A stretch of DNA of 27,623 bases from contig BFEA01000466.1 in NCBI GenBank assembly GCA_003427395.1, positions 239,404 to 267,026 of the forward strand. Direction: 5' to 3'. The translations under genes were made by a program, and so were the position numbers. The DNA is from Chara braunii (Eukaryota; Streptophyta; Charophyceae; Charales; Characeae). Positions 1 to 8,930 of this stretch are shown here, one piece after another. Position 1 is the first letter of the stretch. Every line of letters begins with the position of its first letter. The notes beneath the pieces were generated by a model, which did no database searches, was not told the DNA's origin, and saw only the letters and a program-made list of their open reading frames with translations.

Positions 1-505
1 CTTCTGCCTTATTGGACACGACATTCAGATCGGACTTACACTCTACATTGGGATTGAACTGTGTACGACATTCGGAGATCAGACTTGGGTTGGACTTGGT
101 TACTATGTCCCTCCCCCTTCTCTCTCGCATGTCTATGGATCTCTCCCCATGTGTGTGAGCGGAAGGGCAATCTTTCTGATGTCTTGCCCTTCCGAAGTTT
201 CTCCCTTTCATGTTGTCGTCCACATGTCCTTTGATACTAAATCTTCCGCTGCGCTGCTTCCCAGCCTATGATGATAATGATACGAATGTGTTGTTGTTGA
301 TTTCTCGTTGTTTCACTCTTTGCATCGTGTACATTGACACCTTGTGAATGTTGCACCTATGCTGCTGGTTGTTGCCACTTTCGTCATTGCTAGATCCTAG
401 GCTTTCAGTGCATTTCACTTTCTGATATGCTACAAAGCGTGAGTATGTGAAGGCTGTATTCTTGTCACCTGCCAGGGGAAAAATAACCGACTGACGCTCC
501 CCCAA
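1..505. other. Intergenic or intronic sequence, no gene recognised
   Basis: Only short open frames are present, and none resembles a protein family I know. I see no tRNA-like cloverleaf and no strong repeat here. Confidence 0.5.
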
Positions 506-901
506 ATGGATTTGGAGGTAGCCTCAGCTAGGGCCATAAGGACCTGTTTCAGAAAGAAAAATGAAAAAACACTTGAAAGAGTGGAGAGAAAAGAAAGGCA
601 AACGCAAAGGAAAGCAGGTTTGGACAGCAGCAAACACACAGTTATTGTGATGGGGGGAAACGAGCAACGGCGCTGGAGAACAGCAGAGGGTTCGAATTTA
701 AGGGACCATGTGATGGGGGAAAACGAGCAACGGCGATGGAGAACGACAGAAGGATCGGATCTAAGGGACCATAAGATGTGTGACGGAGGAGCACTGGCAA
801 AAGCGTCCACTTGTTCTACATTCATTATCTCTAACCAACTGAGCAACGTAAACAGAAACACAAACTGGTTGACTAACTTGACTTGCCATTTCGTCGAATA
901 G
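506..901 (+). CDS. Possible small hypothetical protein (131 codons) with a 21-residue duplication
   Basis: An ATG-to-TAG frame of 131 codons encodes a charged, basic-acidic protein with no family I recognise. Its middle holds two copies of a 21-residue unit containing NEQRRWRT and LRDH, made by a 63-bp tandem duplication at 648-773. Because 63 is a multiple of three the frame stays open, which weakly favours coding. However, a 143-codon frame is open on the opposite strand over 430-861, and no promoter, splice site or homologue supports either frame. There is no signal peptide or membrane segment. Treat it as a candidate exon or a chance frame. Confidence 0.15.
   Translation: MDLEVASARAIRTCFRKKNEKTLERVERKERQTQRKAGLDSSKHTVIVMGGNEQRRWRTAEGSNLRDHVMGENEQRRWRTTEGSDLRDHKMCDGGALAKASTCSTFIISNQLSNVNRNTNWLTNLTCHFVE
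648..773 (+). repeat. 63-bp tandem duplication, two copies
   Basis: Copy 1 is 648-710 and copy 2 is 711-773. Both start TGATGGGGG and run through ACGAGCAACGGCG and TAAGGGACCAT. By eye about ten positions differ, mostly in the second half. Confidence 0.85.
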
Positions 902-967
902 AAAATAAGACCACCACTGGAAACTCGAAAGCTAGGCTGCAGGATTTTTTTTCTTTTCTTTTTTTTT

Positions 968-1062
968 GGACCATTTATCGATTTATGTGTGTCATCCTTG
1001 CTCAGGGACCATGCTAATCTTCTCTGTGTCGTTCCAATTTTTTAATGGATGTTCGGAAGGAC
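968..1062 (-). ncRNA. U6 spliceosomal snRNA copy, probably a retropseudogene
   Basis: Read on the minus strand from 1062, this matches plant U6 snRNA along its full length. It has a GTCC start, ATTGGAACGA, the intact ACAGAGA box, GATTAGCATGG with the AGC triad, CAAGGATGACAC, and the plant-type end ATAAATCG...AAATGGTCC. U6 pairs with the 5' splice site and U2 and forms the spliceosome's catalytic core. This copy differs from the plant consensus at about ten places: the 5' stem-loop is shortened, and the internal stem-loop reads GGTCCCTGAGC where GGCCCCTGCGC is usual. The normal oligo-T terminator is missing. GGTCC is followed directly by a 23-nt A-rich tail (945-967 as T on the plus strand), as in LINE-mobilised copies. 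Upstream (1063-1140) is AT-rich, but I see no clear plant upstream sequence element. I am confident it is U6-derived, less so that it is dead. Confidence 0.88.
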
Positions 1063-2420
1063 ATAATTTATTAATTTGATTATTAAGTTATTAACACACA
1101 TCTTTTTACAACGACTTGCAAGCTGTTTTGTTGTTGTAAAGGTAGCAGAGCAAAAAATTCATACGTACAGGAAGAATGTCCAATCTTTTCTCCATTTAAA
1201 AAACACCAGTCCAAAATCCGCACAGATATAGGCCAGCGTCGTAACGTTTGGTCCAAGCCTACGTTCAGGAGTCAAAAGTCGTGTCTCTTGTCTTAGAGAG
1301 GTCTGAGAAAAGTCATGGGTTCGACAGGTACCGGGTCCAGGGTCAAAAGAGGATGTCTGTACCCCATGCAAGGTAGTTGACTCCAGGAGACCAGGAGTCA
1401 CATCCAAACTCGGGAATCCTCAGGAGTCAACCACCGCCCACCGCCACAGATCTGATGCACAATCAAAGGCTGACTGTACTGCTCCGGGATTTCCAGGGCC
1501 GCTGAGATGGCGAAATCTCAACTGTCAGAGGCAGCAAACTGTAGCAGGCCAAGACCGGTCAACTGTAAAGAATCTGTGTTGCACATCTTGGAAGCCATAG
1601 CACTGCTGAGCGAGGTTGGCGCCAGAAGGAAGAAGGCAGCGCCAACCCAGGAAGAAGCGAATAGTCATGGCTAGGAAAGGCGCCTGTGCACCATAGCTGT
1701 AGAGTAGAGGTAGGGTGAGGAAGAGGGTGATCAGGACTGTGAGGAGAGAGAGTGAAAGAGTGGGAAGCTTACCTTGGCTTACCTGTTGTCGCTAGTGATA
1801 CAGAAGCTGCGGTTCACAGTGGGAGGCTGGCGAAAGGCAGGCGTCAACCTCCATACCTAGGTGCTAATGCTGGAGGTTGGGTGCACCTCTCTGGCACCTG
1901 CAGAGGGCCTTCATTGGTGTCTCCAGGGAGGGAGATGACTCTGAGGTGGCGAGTTGGTGGAAGGAGGTCCCGGATATGAAGGGGGTAGGAAGAGCCATTT
2001 CAATAATCTTGGATTGTTAATGAAACTATCCTCCGTCTCTCTCCATTACTTCTCGACCTTTGTCTACTTCTGGTGACTCGCTACTTATTCTGGGACTATA
2101 TTGAGTGCTTCATTGCTTATTCTGCATTGTGATTGGTTCCTTTTGACTGCATTGGGAGTACTCGCATGATGTAGCTGTGGAAGCTTTCTCATGATGGTCG
2201 GGCTCATTGCAGGTGCGCTTGGTGCAGTTTAAAAAGCCGCCATGACCCCCTAAGATCATACCATACACCCTTCCCAAGACTCAGGTCGTTTTCAGGTCGG
2301 AAGAGGCCGCAGGTTCTTTCTCTCCTTTTTTTGCAGGGAACATGCGTGTTTTTGGTTATCTAAGAACTCGTGTGTATCTCTGAATTTCAAAAGATTTGAT
2401 AATGATCACTATTTTTGCAG
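1063..2420. other. Non-coding stretch, no gene recognised
   Basis: Frames at 1159-1407 (minus) and 1752-1979 (plus) have no recognisable family and no supporting signals. The segment 1500-1580 has three AACTGT motifs among GGCC-rich words, resembling material near 4060 and 6200-6360. A 9-bp-stem hairpin lies at 1614-1647. Confidence 0.5.
1614..1647. repeat. Inverted repeat, 9-bp stem
   Basis: GGTTGGCGC at 1614-1622 is perfectly complementary to GCGCCAACC at 1639-1647, with a 16-nt purine-rich loop between them. No T-run follows, so it is not an obvious terminator. Confidence 0.8.
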
Positions 2421-2503
2421 TCACTTGTTCAAGTGTGTTTTTATCGAGAGCAAGGATGACTCACCAAAATCAAATGTATTTTCCATCTGGGAATTGACAA
2501 GAA

Positions 2504-2676
2504 AACACCTGAGAAAAGAAAAAGGAAAAAGGGAAAAAGGAGAAGAAAAAGCAAAAAGGAGAAGAAAAAGAAAAGGAAAAGAAAAGAAAAAGAAAAACAA
2601 CACAAGAGAAGAAGAAAAGGGAAGAAAAGAGACAAAAAGAAAACGAGGAACAATAGAGAAAAAAGACAGAAAATCT
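2504..2676 (+). repeat. Long polypurine (GAA/AGGA-rich) tract
   Basis: About 170 bases of the plus strand are almost pure purine, dominated by GAAAAAGG- and GAAGAAAAG-type words. Open frames on either strand (Lys/Glu/Arg-rich or Phe/Leu/Ser-rich) are low-complexity products of this tract and not credible genes. Confidence 0.85.
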
Positions 2677-2965
2677 TCCACTTACCCGCAGTAAGTCAAC
2701 TGACTGGCAGTATTGCTCAAGAAGTTTTCTATTACAAATCCTGGAACAAAGGGGCAGGCAACAATATGTCCAACAACCCATCAGTCTGCAAAAAGAAAAA
2801 GTTGGGATGTCCCAATGTGACACCATGCAGGAGCACTGTGTGAGGATGCACTAGTTGCAGAAAACCAGAAGCAAATGCAAGGCTACCAGGAGCACCGTGC
2901 GGAGGCATATGCGTTTGCTACAGTCAGGACTATTGTAATAGGAAGAGCAACCTTCGAGGAGCAGG

Positions 2966-2998
2966 GGAGGAGGAGGAGGAGGAGGAGGAGGAGGAGGA
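2966..2998 (+). repeat. (GGA)11 microsatellite
   Basis: Eleven uninterrupted GGA units. They give a poly-Ser run in a short minus-strand frame, which I do not consider a gene. Confidence 0.95.
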
Positions 2999-3120
2999 AG
3001 ATGAACAGGGAAGTGTGGGGGCAAGAAAGCAGGACAAGTGCTTCATAATCCAGGGGCTACGGCTGCCAAACTTGGTTTCTGACTTGACTTTGTGATAGCT
3101 GTGATGCTGTATTATTGCAC

Positions 3121-3631
3121 AACCTATCACTCGGCCATTCAGTCGAACAAACGGAGGCAGCGAGTGAGGAAGGAGGAGGGAGGAATGATCCGCGCTGTGT
3201 GGTGATTTTCATTCTCTGCACAAGTTCCCTTGCTGGTTGTCAACCTTATCTCACTTTCTAGGAATACATTCGACTGCCACACATTAATCTTGAGCATTCA
3301 CCATATACTTTACGTGCGAGACAGGACGAGGCAAGACAAACTTTGAACTGGCGTGATTCTGTATGATTGCATAACCTACCAGTTCACCATTCAGTTGAAT
3401 GAACTGAGGCCGGGAATGAGGAGAGAAGAGGGAGGAGGGAGCAGGGAGCAGGGAGCAGGGAGCAGGGAGCAGGGAGCAGGGAGCAGGGAGGAGGGAGGAG
3501 GGAGGAACGATCTGCAACTTTGATGCGTGGTCATTTTCATTTTCTGCCCAAATTTTGTTGCCCGTCACCAACCTTATCTCACTTTTTTGGAATAGATTTG
3601 CTTACCAATCTTAAGCATTCACCCTTTTACT
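3121..3631 (+). repeat. Diverged segmental tandem duplication (two copies)
   Basis: Copy 1 runs from about 3121 (AACCTATCAC...CCATTCAGT) through CAACCTTATCTCACTTT at 3241 to GAGCATTCACC near 3291. Copy 2 begins at 3373 (AACCTACCAG...CCATTCAGT), with CAACCTTATCTCACTTT at 3569 and AAGCATTCACC near 3612. The spacing grows from 252 to 328 bp across the unit because copy 2 gained a 7-bp minisatellite. No protein is evident. Confidence 0.8.
3437..3485 (+). repeat. (GGGAGCA)7 minisatellite
   Basis: Seven perfect 7-bp units lie inside the second copy of the duplication, flanked by GGGAGGA units that look like its seed. The first copy has only the GGAGGGAGGA seed at the matching place. Confidence 0.95.
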
Positions 3632-3670
3632 TTTGGTGTGAGAGAAGACTAGGCAAGCCAAACTTTTGTG

Positions 3671-5090
3671 AGGAACGAGCCCTCAAGGAGCCCTATCAGA
3701 CATCATATGTCCTGGGCTAAGGCCCCAGCAAGCCAAGTGCCCGCTCTAAGTGAAGGCGGGCCTGAATATTCGTCAAAGGCCAAAATTCGACATTTCCGTA
3801 TGTGGGTATTCAGGCTCTCGCAGCACACCAGTTGGTTGGGTAGACGCGTGAGCCTCACTAAGTTGCGTCGTACAGTTGGCCCAGGCCTTGACCGTTGCGC
3901 CTGGGCACATACACACAAAGCAGGGCCGATACATTGGGAAGCAGGCCATCGGCCTTTGGAAAAGCAGTACTGCCGATGCACCTACCTGGGAGCCCTGCAC
4001 GGATGCAGTAAACAACCCACGTCCGGAGACTCAGGCCGTGCCCAACTGAAAAGGGCCCAGGCCCTCAACTGTAGTCTCGGGCCTGGGCGCAGGGTCTGAG
4101 GCCCAACCGGGAAGCTTCCAGCCAGGCCTCACACATCATCGAGGAGGCTGCCACTTCCATAAAAGAAGTGAGGCAGCCCAGGCCAGGCATTCTGGCCATG
4201 CTGGCAATGCGGAAGTGCTGCTGTGCTATCGCTTGATGCTGCGCTGCTGCCAAGGGCGCTGACGGGGCGCGTAGTGGTGAAGTGAGGCGCTGCAGGGCAG
4301 CGGGGCGCAGGCAGCCATAGCCGGGCTGCTGGGCGCCAGGGGGTAATGCAGGCAATCGGGTGGTCTTCAGGGAAGGAGGCGAGTGTGAGGTGATCAAGTT
4401 CTGACTGAGGGTGACGAGATACGTACCTGGTGCATGAAGAGAGGTCGGCTATGGGGTTGACAGTCATGCACATTGGTCTTCAAGAGTCGAAGTGAGCCTG
4501 TTCCGTGAACCAGCTGTAGGTAGGATAGTCGGGTAGAGTAGCGCTAGGCACCAGACAGAGTGGAGTGACTTTGGATACTGTGTTGGTGTGGCCTACGGGC
4601 TTGAACATTGGCTCATTACTTCATTGTATTGCTCTATATGGATGGTTTCTCGGTGCATTTGTACTCTCCACTTGGATACGACTACCTGGACATCTGTGTG
4701 ATTCCGCAACTCAGTTTTCTGTATATCGCTCACACTCATAGTCCTTGCAATTTGCGCTCACATGAAAGTACAATATTCTGGCCTGTTGCCATAAATTCAA
4801 TGCAACAAAGAAGAAAAAAACAGATATAATAATTCATGTCTGCTGAGCTCGGAACAATCCAATAGCTTATGACAACGTAGATTTTAGAGTCAAATTCGTT
4901 GGAGAAGATGCAAAACAGACACCCATAAAGCATTTGCAGATAGTAACCCACCACAGACTATGATGAGCTTACAGAAGGCTATCAACATTTGCAGTTCAAC
5001 AGCCTTACGAGACAGACGCCTACTCATTGCAGGACCTTCAACGAGTATGGGTGCCCTAAAGCAGATGACCAATAGCAGACAAGCAAATGA
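3671..5090. other. GC-rich non-coding stretch, diverged dispersed repeat
   Basis: Several overlapping frames are open on both strands between 3668 and 4473, but none shows a known domain. The part 3860-4110 is packed with GGCCCAGGCC/GGGCCTGG words and CAACTG motifs. It resembles 6118-6372, for example CCAGGCCCTCAACTGTAGTC near 4058 against CCAGGCCCTCGGCTGTGATTC near 6342. I infer decayed copies of a repeat family of unknown class. Between 4480 and 5090 I see nothing. Confidence 0.4.
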
Positions 5091-5093
5091 GCC

Positions 5094-5123
5094 GACCCTG
5101 GGTCCTTTGGGACCCTATATAAA
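5094..5123 (+). promoter_or_regulatory. TATA-box-like site beside a palindromic GGGTCC cluster
   Basis: TATATAAA at 5116-5123 directly follows interlocking palindromes: GACCC-T-GGGTC at 5094-5104, and GGGTCC pairing with GGACCC of 5110-5115. It looks like a core promoter or a repeat boundary. The next ATG, at about 5146, opens only a three-codon frame, so no product can be assigned. Confidence 0.25.
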
Positions 5124-5535
5124 CCGTGCACAGAGAACCCTGCACATGGAGGGCTGACTCATACAGATGGTCCAGATCAGTGGACGCTCAGGTGCCGTGG
5201 AAGGCTCTAAAAACTTTTCAGGCCTTACCAGACACAGGCAGGCCACTTTTTTTGTGGCCCAATCTGGGCCGCTGATCTTTTAAGATCAGAGACCCAGTTT
5301 TGGCTGTAAAAGATTCCTGCCAGAGGGAGTCTAGGATCCGAATGCCAAACCCTCCCAGCCCCACCACCCGCCCCCACTAGTTGACGTTGCAGTCCCTCAT
5401 CGACATTGCCGGATTGTCTGGGATGGAGAGCCATCATCGTTGTCTTCGTGTCACCATTGAGGCTGCGTTGCCATCGACGAAGTGTGCATCATTACCCACC
5501 TCAACACGCCACCCACCATCAGTAAGAGAGGGCGA
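5124..5535. other. No gene recognised
   Basis: Short frames only. It contains GGCC-rich words near 5220-5275 like those of the other decayed repeat patches. Confidence 0.4.
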
Positions 5536-5965
5536 GAGAGAGACAGAGATATTGTCCTCCTCCTCGTTTCTCCTCTTCACCATCCTCCTCCTTGCACTCC
5601 CGCCCCTCCTTCTGCCTCCTTCTCCTCATCCTTCATGCTTGTCTCCCTCCTCCTTCCTCCACATCTTGGACTTGACCTCCTCCTACTTCTCCCTCCTCAT
5701 TGTCCCCTCCTTCCTCCTCCTCCCCCCTCCTCGTCCTCCTCTTCCTTCCCCTCCTCCTGTCTCCCCCCATTGCATGCAGCATGGCACGCGGTTTTTGTTT
5801 TTTTTGCCCATCTCGTCTGACTTGTCCTCTTCCTTCGTCCTCTCTCCTCCCATTTTGCGCCATGCAGCACAGTGGCACACAATTTTTTTTTATCAGACTT
5901 GCCCTCTCCCTCTCCTCCTCCTCGCTCCTCCACCAGCCCCCACCCCCCCTCCTCCTTCCACCTCA
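5536..5965 (+). repeat. Pyrimidine-rich CTCCTC tract region
   Basis: About 430 bases of CTCCTC/CTTCCTCC-like low complexity on the plus strand. They produce overlapping Pro/Ser/Leu frames on plus and Gly/Glu/Arg frames on minus in every phase, the signature of simple sequence and not of genes. Three separated patches share CATGCAGCA.GGCAC words (5772-5790 and 5861-5880), suggesting internal duplication. Confidence 0.75.
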
Positions 5966-6117
5966 AAACCCAGACATACCATTTTCAAAATATAACGCTG
6001 GATTTTGCATGCTCTCGAGCACAGAACAGCCTTGAATTCAAAAAAATAAAAAAATAAAAAACTCCCACGCACTTTACTGCAATAAACCATGTTGTATGCC
6101 TCGTGGAAACTGAGGAC

Positions 6118-6372
6118 CGCGCCAGGCTACACCCAGGCCCAGGCCAAAATGGGGGAAAAGACCCCAGTTTAAGATTCAGGGCCTGAGCGAGGTACAGTTG
6201 ACAAAAGTCAACTGTCNGAGACCCCAACAGTCGAGTCAAAATGTACCCAGCCCAGGCCGCCGGTCAGACACACATTTGTTTGTATGCAGGTACCCAGACA
6301 GCATCAGGTCCAAGGGGGAGTTCTGCAACTGTACACAATCCAGGCCCTCGGCTGTGATTCAATCTGGACGAC
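6118..6372. repeat. Dispersed GGCC/CAACTGT-rich repeat, second patch
   Basis: This resembles 3860-4110, sharing CAGGCCC, AGGCC and CAACTGT words in similar order. It includes a perfect 9-bp hairpin at 6194-6215 and one N at 6217. No coding capacity is recognised. Confidence 0.4.
6194..6215. repeat. Perfect hairpin ACAGTTGAC-AAAA-GTCAACTGT
   Basis: A 9-bp perfect inverted repeat with a 4-nt A loop. Both arms contain CAACTG (Myb-site-like) and GTTGAC (W-box-like) cores. Confidence 0.9.
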
Positions 6373-6575
6373 TGAAGGGAAGGGACCGGAGCCCAGACTG
6401 CTTCGTCAAATGCTACTTAAGAGCTGGTCTTCGGGGGTTTGACATTCAGTCTTGCTATGATGCTTGGACGCTGGCTTGACTTCGACCAGAAGCTGGCATT
6501 GATGCTGGTACGACGCTGGCGAGACGCTAGCTGTGCGCAGGCACTGTGGACGACGACGCGGACTGTGATGGCATG
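6373..6575. other. No gene recognised; GACGCTGGC-like short repeats
   Basis: Irregular GCTTGGACGCTGGC / GGTACGACGCTGGCGAGACGC words suggest a decayed short tandem repeat leading into the minisatellite. Confidence 0.4.
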
Positions 6576-6835
6576 CTGATGTGGCGCTGCCTCTGGTCTA
6601 CATGGCATGCTGATGTGGTGTTGCCTATGGTCTACATTGCATCCTGATGTGGTGCTGCCTACGGTCTACATTGCATGCTGATGTGGCGCTGCCTATGGTC
6701 TACATTGCATGCAATGTGGCGCATGCCACAGGTCTACATTGCTGATGTGGCGCATGCCACTGGTCTTCATTGATGATGTGGTGCATGCCACCTGTCTCGA
6801 CTGCTGACGTGGCATTGTCCATGTTGTCTACATGA
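6576..6835 (+). repeat. Minisatellite, about eight units of 34 then 30-32 bp
   Basis: Units start CTGATGTGG and contain TGCC..TGGTCTACATTGCATG. Starts fall at 6576, 6610, 6644 and 6678 (34-bp period), then about 6712, 6742, 6774 and 6804 (30-32 bp). The later units carry GCATGCCAC in place of GCTGCCTATG, so the array has two subfamilies. Confidence 0.9.
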
Positions 6836-7316
6836 GGTGACTGGTTGCGAGGAGGAGGAAGATCGGGATCTGTGGATGACTGGGATCGTGTACTCACCTA
6901 AGGTTCACGTCGTCACTTTATTCTGCTGAGTATTCATGGTCTTCACGAGATGAGAGTGCCACGTGGCACTAATGTGTGATCAGGATTATTATACTTGTTA
7001 TCATATACTGGTTGTTGACGTGGAGAGGGAAGAAGCCCGGAGAAGAAGTGGGGTTTGATGGGATTATTATTGTGTGATCATTGATCATCTCTTCCATCTT
7101 CTCCTCTGTCTATTCCCCCTCCACTCTCTTCGTCTAATGGTAATGAGATACTGTTTCAGATATCATTTCACGTTAATTAGAGACTTTGCAGCAGATACCG
7201 TGACTACTGATATTTGACGACTGATGAGTATCTGCCAGACTGGGTTCATTACATTACAACCCGCACGGATTAAATCCATTGAATTCAGTTGAATGAACTT
7301 GAATCACAACAAGTCG
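6836..7316. other. No gene recognised
   Basis: AT-richer sequence without a credible frame, tRNA or strong repeat. Confidence 0.5.
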
Positions 7317-7551
7317 ATTCGCATCACATCGCATCGGATCGGATTGGACTGGATTTGATTGGATCGGATTGGATCGGATCAAATCGGGATGAAGCGCGAC
7401 AGATTAGGACGGATACGGACGGATGGGGATGGGGATGGGGATGGGGATGGGGATGGGGATGGGGATGGGGATGGGGATACGGTCGGGTCAGATCGGACAG
7501 AATCGAATTGAACTGAATCGAACCAAATCAAATCAAATCAAATTGAATTGA
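7317..7551 (+). repeat. GATYGGAT-type short repeats flanking a (GGGGAT)9 array
   Basis: From 7317 to 7390 runs an imperfect GGATCGGATTG 5-mer/10-mer repeat. At 7425-7478 there are nine perfect GGGGAT hexamers, and 7485-7551 continues as AATCGAATTG and CAAAT/AATCA pentamers. The Gly-Trp repeat open frame across it is a by-product. Nine G4 runs make G-quadruplex formation plausible on the plus strand. Confidence 0.9.
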
Positions 7552-8690
7552 AGATCCAGCACATGGGGCCGTAGACCAACGGAATGATCACCTGAAAGTC
7601 ATTCACTGAGCACAAACACTCCAACCATCATTCACTGACCGAACATGACATTTCCCAAAGCACAGTGGGGTCCCACTCTGCACAGAAGTTCGCAAATAGA
7701 TCAACACACCACTCACCGACTGTGAAAACGAAAAACTATCGCAGGTCTATCTTTTCCACATTCTAGTGGAAGATGCATTCTCCATTTTGCACGTTTGGTG
7801 AGTACTGCGCCGAGGCCTTAAGAAGAGAAAAGAGGTATTGAATCTATTGATGACATCCTACCTTTTCCATAACTTGTCCACAACCAACCTTCACACCTCA
7901 GTTTTTCATCACAAACGGATATTGACTTTTCTCGCTTCTCTCAGCCGGCTTCCTGGACAGTACTTCCCAGGCTACGTACCTCCATACCTTCGACCACCTT
8001 TCCTCTGCCAGTGGCCATTTCATTAATGGCGTTCTCTACCTCCCTGACTCCCTCCCTGTCCTTACAGGTTGACACCGGGTTTTCCAAAGAGTCTTTCTTC
8101 CGTTTCACTGTCAGAGAAGCTGACAGTACTCTTACCTAATCAACTCTTGCTCGACTTTTGCAAAACAGTACACTCCACACTCCTCCATGGCAATCAACAA
8201 CTCCAGCGTTCCGAAACTCACTGAGCATGATTCATGAGTCGCGCAAGGTTCACGATTTTCATTCTTCTGTGGAGAAAAAGGGGGAACAAATACTGATTAA
8301 GACAAGAGACGGGATAAAAGGGAAACAAACGTTGATTAAACTTCCAGTACCCTGGCGAGCGTGTTCTCAAACATATCTGCGCCAATTTACAAAGCCTTTG
8401 GAAAAACTATGAAGCAGTCACAGCAAGTCCAATCAACAGCGCTTCTGATTCATTGGGCCATTTGTCTATTTTTTAGACTTTTCATTGCATCAGAGTTTCC
8501 ATTTCTTGTCGTATTTTTTGAGGGGGTGGCCTTTCCCTTTCCATTTTGTCGCCTTTTCCTTCTTTGCCATCTTTCATTTCTTTTGTCCCCTTTTCCTTTG
8601 TCGTCACCTCGTCGTTTTCATTACGTAATCTTCAGGTTTTGTCGCCTTTCATTTGTGCATGATAAGTCTTGTCCCCGATTTCTAAAACAA
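7552..8690. other. No gene recognised
   Basis: Short frames at 7838-8026, 8158-8412 and 8361-8780 (plus) show no family. Pyrimidine-rich CTTTTCCTT patches lie at 8525-8665. I looked on the minus strand for downstream catalytic-core exons of the MINDY-like gene, such as an RNNHFST-type segment, and saw none. Confidence 0.45.
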
Positions 8691-8697
8691 GCCCCAC

Positions 8698-8827
8698 CCA
8701 AACCAGTACATGGACGCGACCAAGTTGAGAGGCCGATTGAGCCTCTCCTAAAACTTTGGAGGCTCGCGCGCCGTCGATAATAAATCGATGGCCCGCGGCC
8801 GATGTATGGCATGTACTGGTGGTTTGG
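8698..8827. repeat. Foldback: imperfect 15-18 bp terminal inverted repeats with nested hairpins
   Basis: CCAAACCAGTACATG at 8698-8712 is inverted at 8810-8827 as CATGTACTGGTGGTTTGG, with one 3-nt insertion. Between them lie a perfect 7-bp hairpin (GAGAGGC at 8727-8733 with GCCTCTC at 8741-8747) and a TCGAT/ATCGA hairpin at 8774-8788. This could be a small MITE-like element or a structured RNA segment. No target duplication was identified. Confidence 0.55.
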
Positions 8828-8930
8828 CCCCCAAGTTCTGCGACTGTTTAGACTTATCCTATATCTATAGTATATAGATACCATAGATACCATATAGAAT
8901 ATAAAATAAAGAACCAAGCAAGCAACCAAC

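Noticed and set aside
688-710. GGTTCGAATTTAA as a tRNA T-arm
   Set aside because: No matching D-arm or anticodon stem upstream; it belongs to the 63-bp duplication.
2421-2826. Lys/Glu-rich plus-strand and Phe/Ser-rich minus-strand frames
   Set aside because: Produced by a polypurine tract; open in several phases with no domain.
5381-6090. Overlapping Pro/Ser-rich and Gly/Glu/Arg-rich frames
   Set aside because: Low-complexity CTCCTC sequence keeps all phases open; no domain, no signals.
7289-7516. Gly-Trp repeat protein
   Set aside because: Simple translation of the (GGGGAT)9 array and flanking GAT repeats.
7560-7630. tRNA-like look of the segment after GGGGCCGTAG
   Set aside because: No T-arm GTTCRA or closing acceptor stem could be placed.
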